Of a stretch of 64,000 nt of DNA, positions 9,065 through 18,724 are shown piece by piece. The notes under the pieces were generated by a model. The model worked only from the letters and a program-made list of their open reading frames with translations. It was not told the origin of the DNA and made no database searches. The stretch comes from Acinetobacter sp. ANC 4173. Its GTDB lineage: Bacteria > Pseudomonadota > Gammaproteobacteria > Pseudomonadales > Moraxellaceae. The number at the start of each line of letters is the position of its first letter. Position 1 is the stretch's first letter. A program made the position numbers and the translations under genes. The stretch lies in contig NZ_SJOF01000006.1 in the NCBI RefSeq assembly GCF_004331255.1, forward strand, positions 124,001-188,000. The letters are read 5' to 3'.

Positions 9065-9113
9065 TTATCCACAACAAGTTCTCCCATTGTGGATAAAAGC
9101 GAATTTATACACA
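9065..9113. promoter_or_regulatory. Cluster of three DnaA boxes
   Basis: TTATCCACA (9065-9073), its inverted copy TGTGGATAA (9088-9096), and TTATACACA (9105-9113) all match the DnaA consensus TTATNCACA in an intergenic stretch of about 130 bp. The first two also form an 11-bp perfect inverted repeat (TTTATCCACAA/TTGTGGATAAA). No T tract follows, so a terminator is unlikely. There is no dnaA, dnaN or rpmH nearby, so this is not an obvious oriC. Confidence 0.6.
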
Positions 9114-9116
9114 GCC

Positions 9117-9875
9117 TTATTTAATCCAACCAATTTCAAGTGCCGTAATTTCATTCAGTATCGTATCGTCTAAATGATCTGGCATTTTACTTTGCTGTGC
9201 AGAAACAGGAATGTGCCCAGCCATTAACTCTGCTTTGGCTTGTGGGAATAAAGGCTGCTGTTTCGGATCAGCATAACCTTGAGGATAGAGCGGTTGTCCT
9301 GTCGCAACGTCATATTTATCGGTTGCACCAAAGGCATGTAATAGCTCATGTACCAGAACAATTTGATTTTGCTCATTTTGTTTTTTACTGGCATACAAAT
9401 TCACTGCACCAATACGCCCTTTTTCCAGTGCCGTTGAATGTTTTAATTCATGTGTATGTTCGGGATCGTAATAATTTAAATACAGCGTAACTGCAGAAGC
9501 CCCATCACTGCGCTCATGCTGTTGCCAATCATAAAAGCGGAATTTAAGACTCCAGAGCATAATATCTAAAATATTCGCTTGCTCAGGCACTTTAGGTGGT
9601 TTTTGGGTTAATTCACGCCCTAAATTTAAATAAACGTGTATGGGTTGACCACGATAATGTGCTGACATTTGCTGGAGATAAGGCTGCACAGCCGCAAGAT
9701 CACCTAAAGATAATTGTTGAATATACTGTTGCGTACTGGCTTGATCATCGGCATTAATAGGATGCAGCAATACAATAATCGGTTTATCCCAATTCTGATT
9801 TTGATCGCGCCAAGCGTTTACTGCCACAATCAACAAAATCAGCAATAAACATAAGATTCTAATTTTTTTCCACAT
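9117..9875 (-). CDS. Membrane-anchored metzincin-like protease, uncharacterised
   Basis: A 252-residue protein with an N-terminal hydrophobic segment (residues about 5-20) that should anchor or export it. The clear motif is HELLHAFGATD at residues 176-186, which fits HExxHxxGxxD. This is a zinc-peptidase signature with Asp as the third ligand, as known for snapalysin-type metzincins. I do not recognise the rest. It starts five bases after the NYN-LOTUS gene, so the two are probably co-transcribed. Proteolytic activity and the third ligand are inferred. Confidence 0.65.
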   Translation of the reverse strand: MWKKIRILCLLLILLIVAVNAWRDQNQNWDKPIIVLLHPINADDQASTQQYIQQLSLGDLAAVQPYLQQMSAHYRGQPIHVYLNLGRELTQKPPKVPEQANILDIMLWSLKFRFYDWQQHERSDGASAVTLYLNYYDPEHTHELKHSTALEKGRIGAVNLYASKKQNEQNQIVLVHELLHAFGATDKYDVATGQPLYPQGYADPKQQPLFPQAKAELMAGHIPVSAQQSKMPDHLDDTILNEITALEIGWIK

Positions 9876-9880
9876 TTATT

Positions 9881-10684
9881 TTAAGCACTCTGCTTTTTCA
9901 TTTTTCTTAAATACATCTGGCTCATGTCTACTTTGGTTTCAAAAAGATTAAGCGTTTTAATTAAGCCTGATAATTTGGCTCTACCATAATTACGAGAATC
10001 AAATTCAGGTTTTACAGCACTGATATATTGCCCAACCATACTCAAATTTGCCCATCCATTTTCATCTGCATTATCTTTCACAGCTTTATAGATTAAATTT
10101 AAAGTTGCACGATCCATTATATCTGTGGTGGTAGTGTCTTTAACTGAAGAAACAGCTTTTACATCGGATATTTTATTGGTATCTAATATCTTCTTTACTT
10201 GAAGATTTACAATTTCATAATCTTCAGTATTTTTTAGCTCACTCTCGGAAATCAAATTTTCAACAAAGACAAATTTATCACAAGCCTTTTTAAATGCTTC
10301 CGGCGTAGATTTCTTACCAAAGCCATAGACACTTAAACCATTTTCACGAATACGCGAGGCTAAAGGTGTAAAGTCACTGTCACTCGACACGATACAAAAC
10401 CCATCTAATGCCCCAGCATAGAGTAAGTCCATTGCATCAATGATTAAAATCATATCCGTTGCATCTTTACCTTTTGTGTAGGCAAATTGCTGAACGGGAG
10501 TAATTGCATGAGGCAATAAAACATCACGCCATTTCTTTAATGTTTCACTACTCCAATCCCCATAAACACGCTTTACGCTTGCAATTCCATATTTAGCCAC
10601 TTCTTCTAATACTAATGAAATAGCACTAATCGATGAATTATCTGCATCAATTAGTACTGCAAACTTCTTTGTTTGAATATCCAC
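9881..10684 (-). CDS. NYN (PIN-like RNase) domain protein with C-terminal LOTUS/OST-HTH domain
   Basis: A 267-residue soluble protein. The N-terminal NYN domain (LabA/DUF88 type) shows acidic active-site candidates D13/D15 in VLIDADN, TDMILIIDAMDLL, and IVSSDSDFTPLA, plus the FGKKSTPEAF segment common to NYN-LOTUS proteins. Residues about 190-260 form an OST-HTH/LOTUS-type RNA-binding region (DENGWANLSMVGQYI...FDSRNYGRAKL). The start is GTG at 10684, with GGGGGA properly spaced upstream. Such proteins are presumed ribonucleases with RNA specificity given by LOTUS. It is co-directional with, and adjacent to, the metzincin-like gene. Confidence 0.85.
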   Translation of the reverse strand: MDIQTKKFAVLIDADNSSISAISLVLEEVAKYGIASVKRVYGDWSSETLKKWRDVLLPHAITPVQQFAYTKGKDATDMILIIDAMDLLYAGALDGFCIVSSDSDFTPLASRIRENGLSVYGFGKKSTPEAFKKACDKFVFVENLISESELKNTEDYEIVNLQVKKILDTNKISDVKAVSSVKDTTTTDIMDRATLNLIYKAVKDNADENGWANLSMVGQYISAVKPEFDSRNYGRAKLSGLIKTLNLFETKVDMSQMYLRKMKKQSA

Positions 10685-10729
10685 AATTCCCCCAATTTTT
10701 TTACTTTCTTATATGAATTATTGTGACAT

Positions 10730-10757
10730 AAAAAATGCCCACCGAAGTGAGCATTTC
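10730..10757 (-). terminator. topA terminator
   Basis: Minus-strand stem AAATGCTCAC/GTGGGCATTT (one wobble) with a TTCG tetraloop and a T tract, 20 bp after the topA stop. Confidence 0.85.
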
Positions 10758-10776
10758 TATTCAATAGGTTAAGCGA

Positions 10777-13422
10777 TTAAGCCTCAACCCATTTTCCATC
10801 TTGGAAAACCAAAGACCATTTGGTTTGTTTCCCTTCTGGCGTTTCCGAACCAATATATTGTGCTTGGTTTTTACGGCTAAATTTCACCAAGGTTGGATTG
10901 CCTTCTGGGTCTACATCGGGTGCCTGTAAAATAAACTGATACTTCGGATCAAGCTGATCGGCAACACTACGAAGTTCCGAAACTTTAGGTGCACGTGTTT
11001 CTCGTACTTTCGGGAACTTACTTGCCGCCAAGAATAGACCTGCCGCTCCATCACGCAGAACAAAAAAGTCATCATGCTTGGTCGAGCGTAAGTGTTCCAT
11101 CTTAATTGGATCGACACGTGGAGGTGCAGGCTGACCACTTTTCAACACCTTGCGGGTATTGTCACAGCTCATGCAAGCAAAGTACGGTCCAAAACGACCT
11201 GTCTTGAGTTGCATTTCACCATCACACTTATCACATGGAATGGTTGGGCCATCATAACCTTTGATTTTGAACTCACCTTCTTCCAGTTCAAAACCCGCGC
11301 AATCAGGGTTGTTACCACAAACATGCAGTTTGCGACCACCATCAATCACATAACTGTCCATTGCTGTTGCACAGATCGGACAGCGTTTTTTCGACATCAA
11401 GTCTGCTGTTTCTGCGGCATCATCATCAGACAACGCTGCAAGCGATTCAACTGGGGTTAAGTTCAAAGTACCCTTACAACGCTCTTTCGGTGGTAAGTTA
11501 TAGCCTGAACACCCTAAGAAGACACCGGTAGTCCCTGTACGAATCTGCATTGGTCGAGAACATTCTGGACAATGTACGGCATCAACTTCCACAGGTTGAT
11601 TGCGGCGCATGCCACTTTCACCTTGTGCATTGGTCAGACGCGTTTTGAAATCACCATAGAAGCTATCAAGCAACTCTTTCCAGTTACGTTCACCATCGGC
11701 CACTTTATCCAACTGACCTTCTAAGTCCGCGGTAAAGTCATAGTTCATGAGGTTATTGAAACTTTCATCCAAACGATCAGTAACAATCTCACCCATTTTT
11801 TCTGCATATAGACGACGGTTTTCCAGTTTCACATAACCACGGTCTTGAATGGTGGAAATAATCGCAGCATAAGTTGATGGTCGACCAATGCCCTTTTTCT
11901 CAAGCTCTTTCACCAACGACGCTTCAGTAAAACGCGCAGGTGGCTTGGTAAAGTGTTGTGATGGATCCAGTTTTTCCAGATTCAATAGCTCACCCACTTT
12001 CACTGCAGGCAATAGCACATCATCATCGGATTTGTTTTGACCACGAACTTTGGTAAAGCCATCAAACACCAAGGTACGACCTTTGGCTTTCAGCTCAACA
12101 CCATTGGCATCGACCAAAATTGTGGAAGATAGGTATTCGGCTGGTGTCATCTGACATGCCACGAATTGGCGCCAGATTAAATCATATAAACGTTGTGCAT
12201 CACGTTCTACCCCCACCAAGCTGTCGCCTTTTAAGCCGACATTGGATGGACGAATGGCTTCATGCGCTTCTTGTGCACCCGCTTTATTGCCATAACGGTT
12301 TGGCTTCGCAGGTATATATTTTTTACCAAACTCAGTCTCAATATGGTGACGCACCATATTGACCGCATCGTCACTTAAAAAGGTCGAGTCGGTACGCATA
12401 TAGGTAATGAAACCTGCTTCGTACAAACGTTGCGCCAACATCATGGTTTTCTTCACTGAAAAACCTAAACGTGTGCTGGCAGCTTGTTGTAACGTCGAGG
12501 TGATATACGGCGCACTCGGATTCACCTTGGTCGGTTTATCTTCACGTGCTGAAACTTTGTAATCTGCATCTTTCAAAATTTTCAATAAAGCATCAGTTTC
12601 TGCTTTATTGCGTAATTTGAGCGCCTTACCTGCTTGCTTCACCGCCTCTAGACGAATCTCATCGCTCGAAGATTTGGTGTCTGCAAATACTTGCCAATAT
12701 TCTTCAGGAATAAAGGCACGAATTTCACGCTCACGTTCTACGACCAGTTTGACTGCTACAGACTGCACGCGTCCCGCGGATAAACCACGCGCAATTTTCT
12801 CCCACAATAATGGAGAAATCATAAAGCCAACCACACGGTCTAGAAAACGGCGTGCCTGTTGAGCATTGACTTTATTGGTGTCTAAACGTGCTGGATGCTT
12901 AAAGGCTTCTTGAATGGCATTTTTGGTAATTTCGTTAAACACTACACGTTGATAACGTGAATCATCACCGCCAATGACTTCTTTTAAATGCCAAGCAATC
13001 GCTTCCCCTTCACGGTCCAAGTCCGTTGCGAGATAAACTTCATCGACTTGCGATGCCAGTTTTTTTAATTCAGCCACTACATTTTCTTTGCCCGGAAGCA
13101 CTTCATAATGTGCCTTCCAGTCATGTTCAGGATCAACTCCCATACGGTTGACCAAGGCTTGTTGTGCTTTTTCAGCTTTTTGCGCTTCGGTCAGTTTGGT
13201 TCGAGTTGCTGTAGTTTTCTTATCCGCAGTTTTACCTGAACCACCTGTCGGCAAGTCACGCACATGACCTACAGAGGATTTTACAATGTAATTTGGGCCC
13301 AAATATTTGTTGATTGTTTTCGCTTTTGCAGGCGACTCCACAATCACTAAGGCACGTTTATTCCCAGCATCAGAAGATTTTGCTGTTGTGCTTTTGGATG
13401 TGGATCGAGGAGCATTCGCCAT
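10777..13422 (-). CDS. topA: DNA topoisomerase I (type IA)
   Basis: An 881-residue enzyme, slightly longer than E. coli TopA (865). The Toprim domain begins [19 protein letters not shown] (about residue 24), with acidic residues in ATDLDREGE (D134, D136, E138). The catalytic tyrosine is Y341 in FITYMRTDS. Three C-terminal zinc-ribbon modules are visible from [18 protein letters not shown] and CDKCDGEMQ, followed by a basic tail. It relaxes negative supercoils. A Ser/Thr/Lys-rich extension of about 22 residues precedes the Toprim domain. It is transcribed after the 13459-13908 membrane protein, with a 36-bp gap. Confidence 0.97.
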   Translation of the reverse strand: MANAPRSTSKSTTAKSSDAGNKRALVIVESPAKAKTINKYLGPNYIVKSSVGHVRDLPTGGSGKTADKKTTATRTKLTEAQKAEKAQQALVNRMGVDPEHDWKAHYEVLPGKENVVAELKKLASQVDEVYLATDLDREGEAIAWHLKEVIGGDDSRYQRVVFNEITKNAIQEAFKHPARLDTNKVNAQQARRFLDRVVGFMISPLLWEKIARGLSAGRVQSVAVKLVVEREREIRAFIPEEYWQVFADTKSSSDEIRLEAVKQAGKALKLRNKAETDALLKILKDADYKVSAREDKPTKVNPSAPYITSTLQQAASTRLGFSVKKTMMLAQRLYEAGFITYMRTDSTFLSDDAVNMVRHHIETEFGKKYIPAKPNRYGNKAGAQEAHEAIRPSNVGLKGDSLVGVERDAQRLYDLIWRQFVACQMTPAEYLSSTILVDANGVELKAKGRTLVFDGFTKVRGQNKSDDDVLLPAVKVGELLNLEKLDPSQHFTKPPARFTEASLVKELEKKGIGRPSTYAAIISTIQDRGYVKLENRRLYAEKMGEIVTDRLDESFNNLMNYDFTADLEGQLDKVADGERNWKELLDSFYGDFKTRLTNAQGESGMRRNQPVEVDAVHCPECSRPMQIRTGTTGVFLGCSGYNLPPKERCKGTLNLTPVESLAALSDDDAAETADLMSKKRCPICATAMDSYVIDGGRKLHVCGNNPDCAGFELEEGEFKIKGYDGPTIPCDKCDGEMQLKTGRFGPYFACMSCDNTRKVLKSGQPAPPRVDPIKMEHLRSTKHDDFFVLRDGAAGLFLAASKFPKVRETRAPKVSELRSVADQLDPKYQFILQAPDVDPEGNPTLVKFSRKNQAQYIGSETPEGKQTKWSLVFQDGKWVEA

Positions 13423-13458
13423 AGTTAACCGTTTTTCCTATTTCAGTAAATCTTAAAA

Positions 13459-13908
13459 TTAAAGTTCAGCCAAAGCATGTAAGTATGCTTTGATATCTTC
13501 TAATTGGGTTGCTTTTAAATCAGCTTCTTCATCCCAATAGAGTCCTACACAGTTTGCCTGCATATCAATAGCATAAATGCCCTTTAATGCAATGAGAGAA
13601 TTATTAAATTTTTCATCACCCTGCACGACTTTGAGCTGTTGATCTTCAACACGGGCACGCATCAGCGGCAAACGTGCATCTGGAATCAGGACACTATAAT
13701 AAGCAACCATACTGGCACGATTTGAAGATGCCAACGGAATTTTAGTCCAATCTGGTGCTGCCACTAAACGTGGGTGTAGGCCCATTTTTCGTGCTTTTTC
13801 ACGCATTAAGCCCAATGCTTTTTCTCGTGGGCTAACGCGGAGTCCCAAAATTGACCCCAGCACAAACACAATAATGACAACAGCAACCCAAATTCCTGTA
13901 TTTTCCAT
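13459..13908 (-). CDS. Membrane-anchored conserved protein, function unknown
   Basis: A 149-residue protein with one N-terminal transmembrane helix (about residues 5-25, IWVAVVIIVFVLGSILGLRV). It is followed by a basic region containing SPREKALGLMREKARKMGLHPRLV and a soluble C-terminal domain. The orientation is probably N-out or a signal anchor. The arrangement (TM plus SPRE.AL..MR..A) is seen in preprotein-translocase-independent small anchors of Moraxellaceae and Pseudomonas, but I cannot name a family. It sits just upstream of topA on the same strand and may share its promoter. Confidence 0.65.
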   Translation of the reverse strand: MENTGIWVAVVIIVFVLGSILGLRVSPREKALGLMREKARKMGLHPRLVAAPDWTKIPLASSNRASMVAYYSVLIPDARLPLMRARVEDQQLKVVQGDEKFNNSLIALKGIYAIDMQANCVGLYWDEEADLKATQLEDIKAYLHALAEL

Positions 13909-13978
13909 AGCAAAACCTTTTTTGTCTTTTATTAGAGTTGCATAAGCACAATATAAAACGCAAGTTGGAACGATGAAA

Positions 13979-14971
13979 TTAATTTAGGAACATTTCATGA
14001 CTATATAAAACTTCATGTCCATTCCAGTAAATATAACCTTTTTCAATCAACTCTTTGAGTAACAAACGCACATCTGCTTTGGGAAACATTTGCTCTAATA
14101 AATCACGTAAGGCATAGATGTCTTTCGGCTTATCATTTTTCAATTCGCGTAGCTTTTTCGCCACTTCAAGCTGTACAGGATCTATTTTTCCAAAATCTTT
14201 AAACAAAGCATCTTGTGCCTGTTGCACGTCTGGTACTGAAGATGCCAATTCGGCCGAACTCTGTAACTGTTCTACCGCTTGCGCTAAATTACTTGAGCTC
14301 ACCAACTCTGCTTGATCTTGTTCAAGATGTAACAGTGCCCATTGCTTTAATACTTTTTTACGAAAATTAATCTGCTCATCATAACGTTTCACAATTTTCA
14401 GATTAATCAACATGCCCACCAAGTGCTGTGCTTTTTCAGGCACCACTTGCAAGATATTCATAACCGAATTTTTTAGTGAATCGATGGTATTGGGTTTGCC
14501 CGGCATTTTCGCCAAAGCATCGCAGTATTGCTTGACCATTTTTAAGTACGGTTTACTTTGAATGACATCCAAGCTTGGAATTTTGTATTTGGGTTTGCTT
14601 ATTTCAGCCGCATCTTGAATTTGAATCAAGCTACAAGTCAGTGCCGAACCACGCATCAACTCAATTAAAACAGCACTGGTTTTTGCTGCTGAAATGACTT
14701 CGACATGCGTATCGGGTTCAAGTAAAGCAATTAATTGCCCCACTACAACGGCATATTCAAATTCTTTCTCTTTGGCTTGGGCGGTTTCTAAAATCACCAC
14801 TTGCCCTGTATTGACCCACATGGCAAATTCAGTCAGATCTTCCAGCGTATATGCAAACTGCCCGTTGCAATTAAACAAATACAAGGTCGGATAATGCTGC
14901 ACCAGGTCGCGTAGCATCTTTGCCGTTGGCATATTATTTTCTAGATCGAACAAAACCGCTTTAGCAGACAT
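13979..14971 (-). CDS. PIN/NYN-like N-terminal domain protein with helical C-terminus
   Basis: A 330-residue soluble protein starting MSAKAVLFDLENNMPTAKML. The FDLEN motif and the segment EFEYAVVVGQLIALLEP, followed by HVEVISA, resemble the acidic beta-strand ends of PIN/NYN nucleases. The C-terminal half is helical and Lys/Glu rich and ends in a winged-helix-like segment (LLKELIEKGYIYWNGHEVLY). I chose the ATG at 14971, because upstream codons read a low-quality extension and the DLEN strand should be near the N-terminus. Ribonuclease activity is inference only. Confidence 0.6.
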   Translation of the reverse strand: MSAKAVLFDLENNMPTAKMLRDLVQHYPTLYLFNCNGQFAYTLEDLTEFAMWVNTGQVVILETAQAKEKEFEYAVVVGQLIALLEPDTHVEVISAAKTSAVLIELMRGSALTCSLIQIQDAAEISKPKYKIPSLDVIQSKPYLKMVKQYCDALAKMPGKPNTIDSLKNSVMNILQVVPEKAQHLVGMLINLKIVKRYDEQINFRKKVLKQWALLHLEQDQAELVSSSNLAQAVEQLQSSAELASSVPDVQQAQDALFKDFGKIDPVQLEVAKKLRELKNDKPKDIYALRDLLEQMFPKADVRLLLKELIEKGYIYWNGHEVLYSHEMFLN

Positions 14972-15105
14972 AAATACAAAATCATGAGAGATAAGCAAAG
15001 AGCGTGCATTAGAACGGGAAGCTGGCAAAAGGTCAAGCCTTGCCCATCGTTCCCGTGTTTGAAATGCATAGCATTAAACCATGCCGCTCAAACCATCAAA
15101 CTAGA

Positions 15106-15351
15106 TCAATAGTGTGGCGGGACATTGCTAAAAGGGTCAAAAGCTTCGATCCCTTCGGATAAATCGGCAGATTCCACACGTTGATAAAGAAACTGCATTT
15201 GTTTTTTTAAATCAGCAATTTCGGCATGTTGGCGAATCACTTGTTCATTGAGTTGTTCAACTAAATCATCTAAAAATGCAATTCGGACTTGCAAATCTTC
15301 AATGGGTGCGGACAATGACGCCTGATTATCTAGATTTTGTTGCTTAGTCAT
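15106..15351 (-). CDS. slyX: SlyX family protein
   Basis: An 81-residue protein with the SlyX pattern: a coiled coil over residues about 17-60 (IEDLQVRIAFLDDLVEQLNE, where the L-E/D-x-L-N spacing is typical) and the C-terminal PHY ending shared by the family. The role is unknown. It is divergent from uup with only 33 bp between start codons, so the promoters overlap coding DNA. Confidence 0.9.
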   Translation of the reverse strand: MTKQQNLDNQASLSAPIEDLQVRIAFLDDLVEQLNEQVIRQHAEIADLKKQMQFLYQRVESADLSEGIEAFDPFSNVPPHY

Positions 15352-15384
15352 TCAAAGTCCTCATTTGAGATTTCAGGAAACATT

Positions 15385-17295
15385 ATGGCCTATATTACTT
15401 TAAGGGATGTCCAGCTTGCATTCGGTGGACCTGCCCTACTCGATGGCGCGAATTTCAACCTAGAACGCGGCGAACGGGTATGTTTGATTGGCCGTAATGG
15501 TGAAGGTAAGTCTACGCTACTTAAACTAATTGAAGGTACTTTATTGCCAGATTCTGGCGAAGTTGCTATTCAAAATGGCTTAACGGTGTCTATGTTGGCA
15601 CAAGACGTCCCTATGGATTCTGGCAAAGTCGCAGACATTGTGGCAGACGGCGCAGGTGAAGCTGCCACTGTACTTAAAGCATACCACGAAGCATGTGATG
15701 CCTGCATCTTAGGTGATATGGAAGCATGCGATCGCATGGGCAATTTACAGCATAAATTGGATCAGCTCGATGGCTGGGCTTTAGAAAATAAAGTCAATTC
15801 CATTTTAAGTAAGATGGGACTAGACCCAAATGCCGATTTAGCAGATTTATCGGGTGGACGTAAGCGTCGTGTGCTGTTGGCACGTGCCTTACTGACTCAA
15901 CCAGACGTCCTGTTACTGGACGAACCGACCAACCATTTGGATGTAGAAAGCATTGAATGGTTAGAAAAATTCTTACTCGATCAAAATAACCTAACCCTCT
16001 TATTTATCTCGCATGACCGTTCATTTGTGGACAGTATTGCCACCCGTATTGTCGAGCTTGATCGTGGGACTTTACGTAGCTACGAAGGTAACTATTCGCG
16101 CTACTTAGACCTCAAAGCACAACAAATGGAAGCTGAAGAAAAACAAAATGCGTTGTTCGATAAACGATTAGCTGAAGAAGAAGTATGGATTCGCCAAGGG
16201 ATTAAAGCCCGTCGTACCCGTAATGAAGGTCGTGTCCGCGCCTTAAAAGCGCTGCGTGAAGAATCCAAAGCACGTCGTTTCCAGCAAGGCAAAGTCAGCA
16301 TGGCAACCCAAGATGCCAATCGTTCTGGGAAATTAGTGTTTGACATTGAACACCTCAGTGTTTCTTACGGTGATAACCTACTGATCAAGGATTTCTCTGC
16401 GTTGGTGATGCGTGGCGACCGCATTGGTTTAGTTGGGGATAACGGTGTTGGAAAAACCACCTTAATTAAAGCCATTTTAGGTCAAATTGAACATGGCGGT
16501 TCAGTCAAAACAGGCACACAGCTTGAGATTGCCTATTTTGACCAATTGCGTAATGCACTTGATCTTGAAAAAACTGTGATGGCCAATGTGTCAGAAGGCT
16601 CTGACTTTGTCGATGTAAATGGTAACCGTCGTCATATCTACAGCTACTTACAAGACTTCCTATTTTCGCCAGAACGCGCGCGTACGCCAGTCAAAGCACT
16701 CTCTGGTGGTGAAAGGAACCGCATTCTGTTAGCCAAGTTGTTACTCAAACCATCCAATTTAATCGTGATGGATGAGCCAACCAATGACTTGGATATGGTG
16801 ACTTTAGAACTATTAGAAGAAATGCTGTCTGATTATAAAGGCACCTTACTGCTCATTTCGCATGACCGTGCCTTTATGGACAACGTAGTCACTTCAACTT
16901 GGGTGTTTGATGGCAAAGGCAATATTGATGAGTACATTGGTGGTTATCAGGATTACCTCGAACAACGTCCAGATCAGAAAGTGGTTGATCAAAAAAGTGA
17001 TGTGAAAAAGGCACAAGCCAAAGCTGAAGCGGCTGCCGCAGCAGCAACGCCTGCACCGAAAAAGGTAAAGCTGAGCTATAAAGATCAACGAGAACTCGAT
17101 AGCCTACCTGCGGAAATTGAAGCTCTGGAAGCTGAACAAACTCAACTTTCAGACAAGTTGGCAGATGGTTCTTGGTTTGTGTCAAATGCCGATGCCGCGA
17201 CTCAAGCGTCACAGCGTCTGGCTGAAATTGAAGAACAGCTACTGGAAAAATTGGAACGTTGGGATAGATTAGAAAACCTCAGCAAAGGTAACTAA
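15385..17295 (+). CDS. uup: ABC-F family ATPase Uup
   Basis: A 636-residue soluble ABC-F protein with two ATPase domains. The first Walker A is GRNGEGKST (about 36-44), with signature LSGGRKRR and Walker B LLLDEPTNHLD. The second has GDNGVGKTT, LSGGERNR and VMDEPTNDLD. A C-terminal coiled-coil DNA/RNA-binding extension (about 565-636) is characteristic of Uup. Members act on ribosomes and on branched DNA, and Uup loss raises transposon precise excision. The start is the ATG at 15385 with CAGGA upstream, and longer frames reach into slyX. A strong terminator follows. Confidence 0.92.
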   Translation: MAYITLRDVQLAFGGPALLDGANFNLERGERVCLIGRNGEGKSTLLKLIEGTLLPDSGEVAIQNGLTVSMLAQDVPMDSGKVADIVADGAGEAATVLKAYHEACDACILGDMEACDRMGNLQHKLDQLDGWALENKVNSILSKMGLDPNADLADLSGGRKRRVLLARALLTQPDVLLLDEPTNHLDVESIEWLEKFLLDQNNLTLLFISHDRSFVDSIATRIVELDRGTLRSYEGNYSRYLDLKAQQMEAEEKQNALFDKRLAEEEVWIRQGIKARRTRNEGRVRALKALREESKARRFQQGKVSMATQDANRSGKLVFDIEHLSVSYGDNLLIKDFSALVMRGDRIGLVGDNGVGKTTLIKAILGQIEHGGSVKTGTQLEIAYFDQLRNALDLEKTVMANVSEGSDFVDVNGNRRHIYSYLQDFLFSPERARTPVKALSGGERNRILLAKLLLKPSNLIVMDEPTNDLDMVTLELLEEMLSDYKGTLLLISHDRAFMDNVVTSTWVFDGKGNIDEYIGGYQDYLEQRPDQKVVDQKSDVKKAQAKAEAAAAAATPAPKKVKLSYKDQRELDSLPAEIEALEAEQTQLSDKLADGSWFVSNADAATQASQRLAEIEEQLLEKLERWDRLENLSKGN

Positions 17296-17308
17296 TTTAA
17301 TGCTCAAT

Positions 17309-17350
17309 AACCCGATTGGCTGAATGACTTAGCCAATCGGGTTTTTTATT
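17309..17350 (+). terminator. uup terminator
   Basis: A 13-bp perfect stem AACCCGATTGGCT/AGCCAATCGGGTT with a nine-base loop, followed by TTTTATT. Confidence 0.92.
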
Positions 17351-17399
17351 ATTTAATTCAAATAGCTAAAATCATATTACAAATAAACCAATGAGTCGG

Positions 17400-18371
17400 T
17401 TATTTCTGCCACAATTTACGCGTAGGTCGTAGCAACCATTGTGATAATTGACGAATAGTTTGATCAAATATCCGTTGCTGTAGCAACACACAAGTCAAAA
17501 TTGTCAGCACTACACAGACCAATACTTCCACTGCCACAGGCAAATTAAGCTGAATCATCCGAGCCAGCCAAATCACCACAAAACCATGTAACAAATACAC
17601 AGGCAAAGTGTTTTGTCCCAAGCGCATAAAGCGGGTTCCCAAACCTTGAAATAATGCCAACAGCGTGAGCATCCCCCAACTGGATAACATAAAGCACATC
17701 AGACGAATCAAACTTCCCTGCCATAGCTCAACTTTTAGTTGGGTATAACTTAAACTGCCGTACCACCAGAATTGACTTAAATTGGTCCAATACAAGATAC
17801 CTATCATCAAACCGAGGCTCAGACTTGCCCATAACACTACATGACTTTGCTGTTGTAGCTTTTGCATGATGGACTGACCATATCGGTAGCCCACAACGAA
17901 AAAAGGCAAAAAGATACAAATTCGGCCAATGGAATAGGCATAGTTATTCCATGGCGAAAAACCAATACCTAAAGCAATCAACACCGCAAGTACAAGGGCA
18001 AAACGGTTTGCATGGAATACATGCATAAATAGCGTCCAAACCATCATCCCAACCAGATACCACATCAGCCAATAGGGTCGTTCAAACAGACTCAAGTGCC
18101 ATTGTCCAGACATCAAAGCATCCGATGCCAAATACAACAGTTGGAAAGGGACATAGAGTGCAATAAAAAAGAGGATGTTTTTCGACCAATTTTTATCTTT
18201 ATACAACATGCCTGAAATAAAAATAAAAGCAGGCATATGTATGGCATAAATGGTTTCAAGCAATAACTGGCTGGTTGCTTGTGACCAACCAATCATCCGC
18301 TCCAGAAAGTGTCCCAACACCACCAGAAAAATTAGACCTGCTTTGGCAGTATCAATCGCATGGCTTCTCAT
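17400..18371 (-). CDS. Acyltransferase-3 family membrane protein
   Basis: A 323-residue polytopic inner-membrane protein with about ten hydrophobic helices. The N-terminus, DTAKAGLIFLVVLGHFLERM, holds the conserved histidine (H21-region, GHF) of acyltransferase family 3 (OafA/WecH/YcfT group). HMPAFIFISGMLYK is the second typical motif. Such enzymes transfer acetyl or other acyl groups to sugars, peptidoglycan or other surface molecules. Its substrate cannot be inferred, although LOS genes lie 1-3 kb away on the opposite strand. Confidence 0.82.
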   Translation of the reverse strand: MRSHAIDTAKAGLIFLVVLGHFLERMIGWSQATSQLLLETIYAIHMPAFIFISGMLYKDKNWSKNILFFIALYVPFQLLYLASDALMSGQWHLSLFERPYWLMWYLVGMMVWTLFMHVFHANRFALVLAVLIALGIGFSPWNNYAYSIGRICIFLPFFVVGYRYGQSIMQKLQQQSHVVLWASLSLGLMIGILYWTNLSQFWWYGSLSYTQLKVELWQGSLIRLMCFMLSSWGMLTLLALFQGLGTRFMRLGQNTLPVYLLHGFVVIWLARMIQLNLPVAVEVLVCVVLTILTCVLLQQRIFDQTIRQLSQWLLRPTRKLWQK

Positions 18372-18724
18372 CTATACATGCCATCAATCAGAAATATATC
18401 CCTAGTCTAACACCACCATTTTAAGTTGCTTCACATCCCTAAGCTTTAATCATTGGGGATAAAGTGAATTCCTTTTTCTCCATCGCATACTCCGTGATGA
18501 CAAAGCCGAATTTTACTTCAGCAAAAAGTACCCGCGCCATTCATCCCTTCTTCTACTTCATTCCGTAAAAATCTAAAATCCGAAACTAGAAAATATTAAC
18601 TTGATAATCTTTACGATCTTCATGAAATCTGAACCTGTTAAAGCAAAGCTTCCGCAGCTCCAATCAGATTTATCAACAGCAATATGCTATACCTATCAAC
18701 ATAAGCATAGCCGAGCCTTTGATC
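18372..18724. other. 353-bp intergenic region
   Basis: Divergent upstream region between the acyltransferase-3 gene and the LysE-type exporter, presumably holding both promoters. Minus-strand GGA triplets are frequent here, but I see neither ordered loop hairpins nor a GacA box, so I do not call an sRNA. Overlapping frames here appear to be noise. Confidence 0.4.

Noticed and set aside
9065..9096. Terminator formed by the TTTATCCACAA inverted repeat
   Set aside because: No T tract follows on either strand. The DnaA-box match is more specific.
18372..18724. GGA-rich minus strand upstream of the LysE gene, as a third Csr/Rsm sRNA
   Set aside because: About ten GGA triplets, but spread over 300 nt with no ordered loop hairpins, no terminator, and no GacA-type box. 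A divergent promoter region explains the position.
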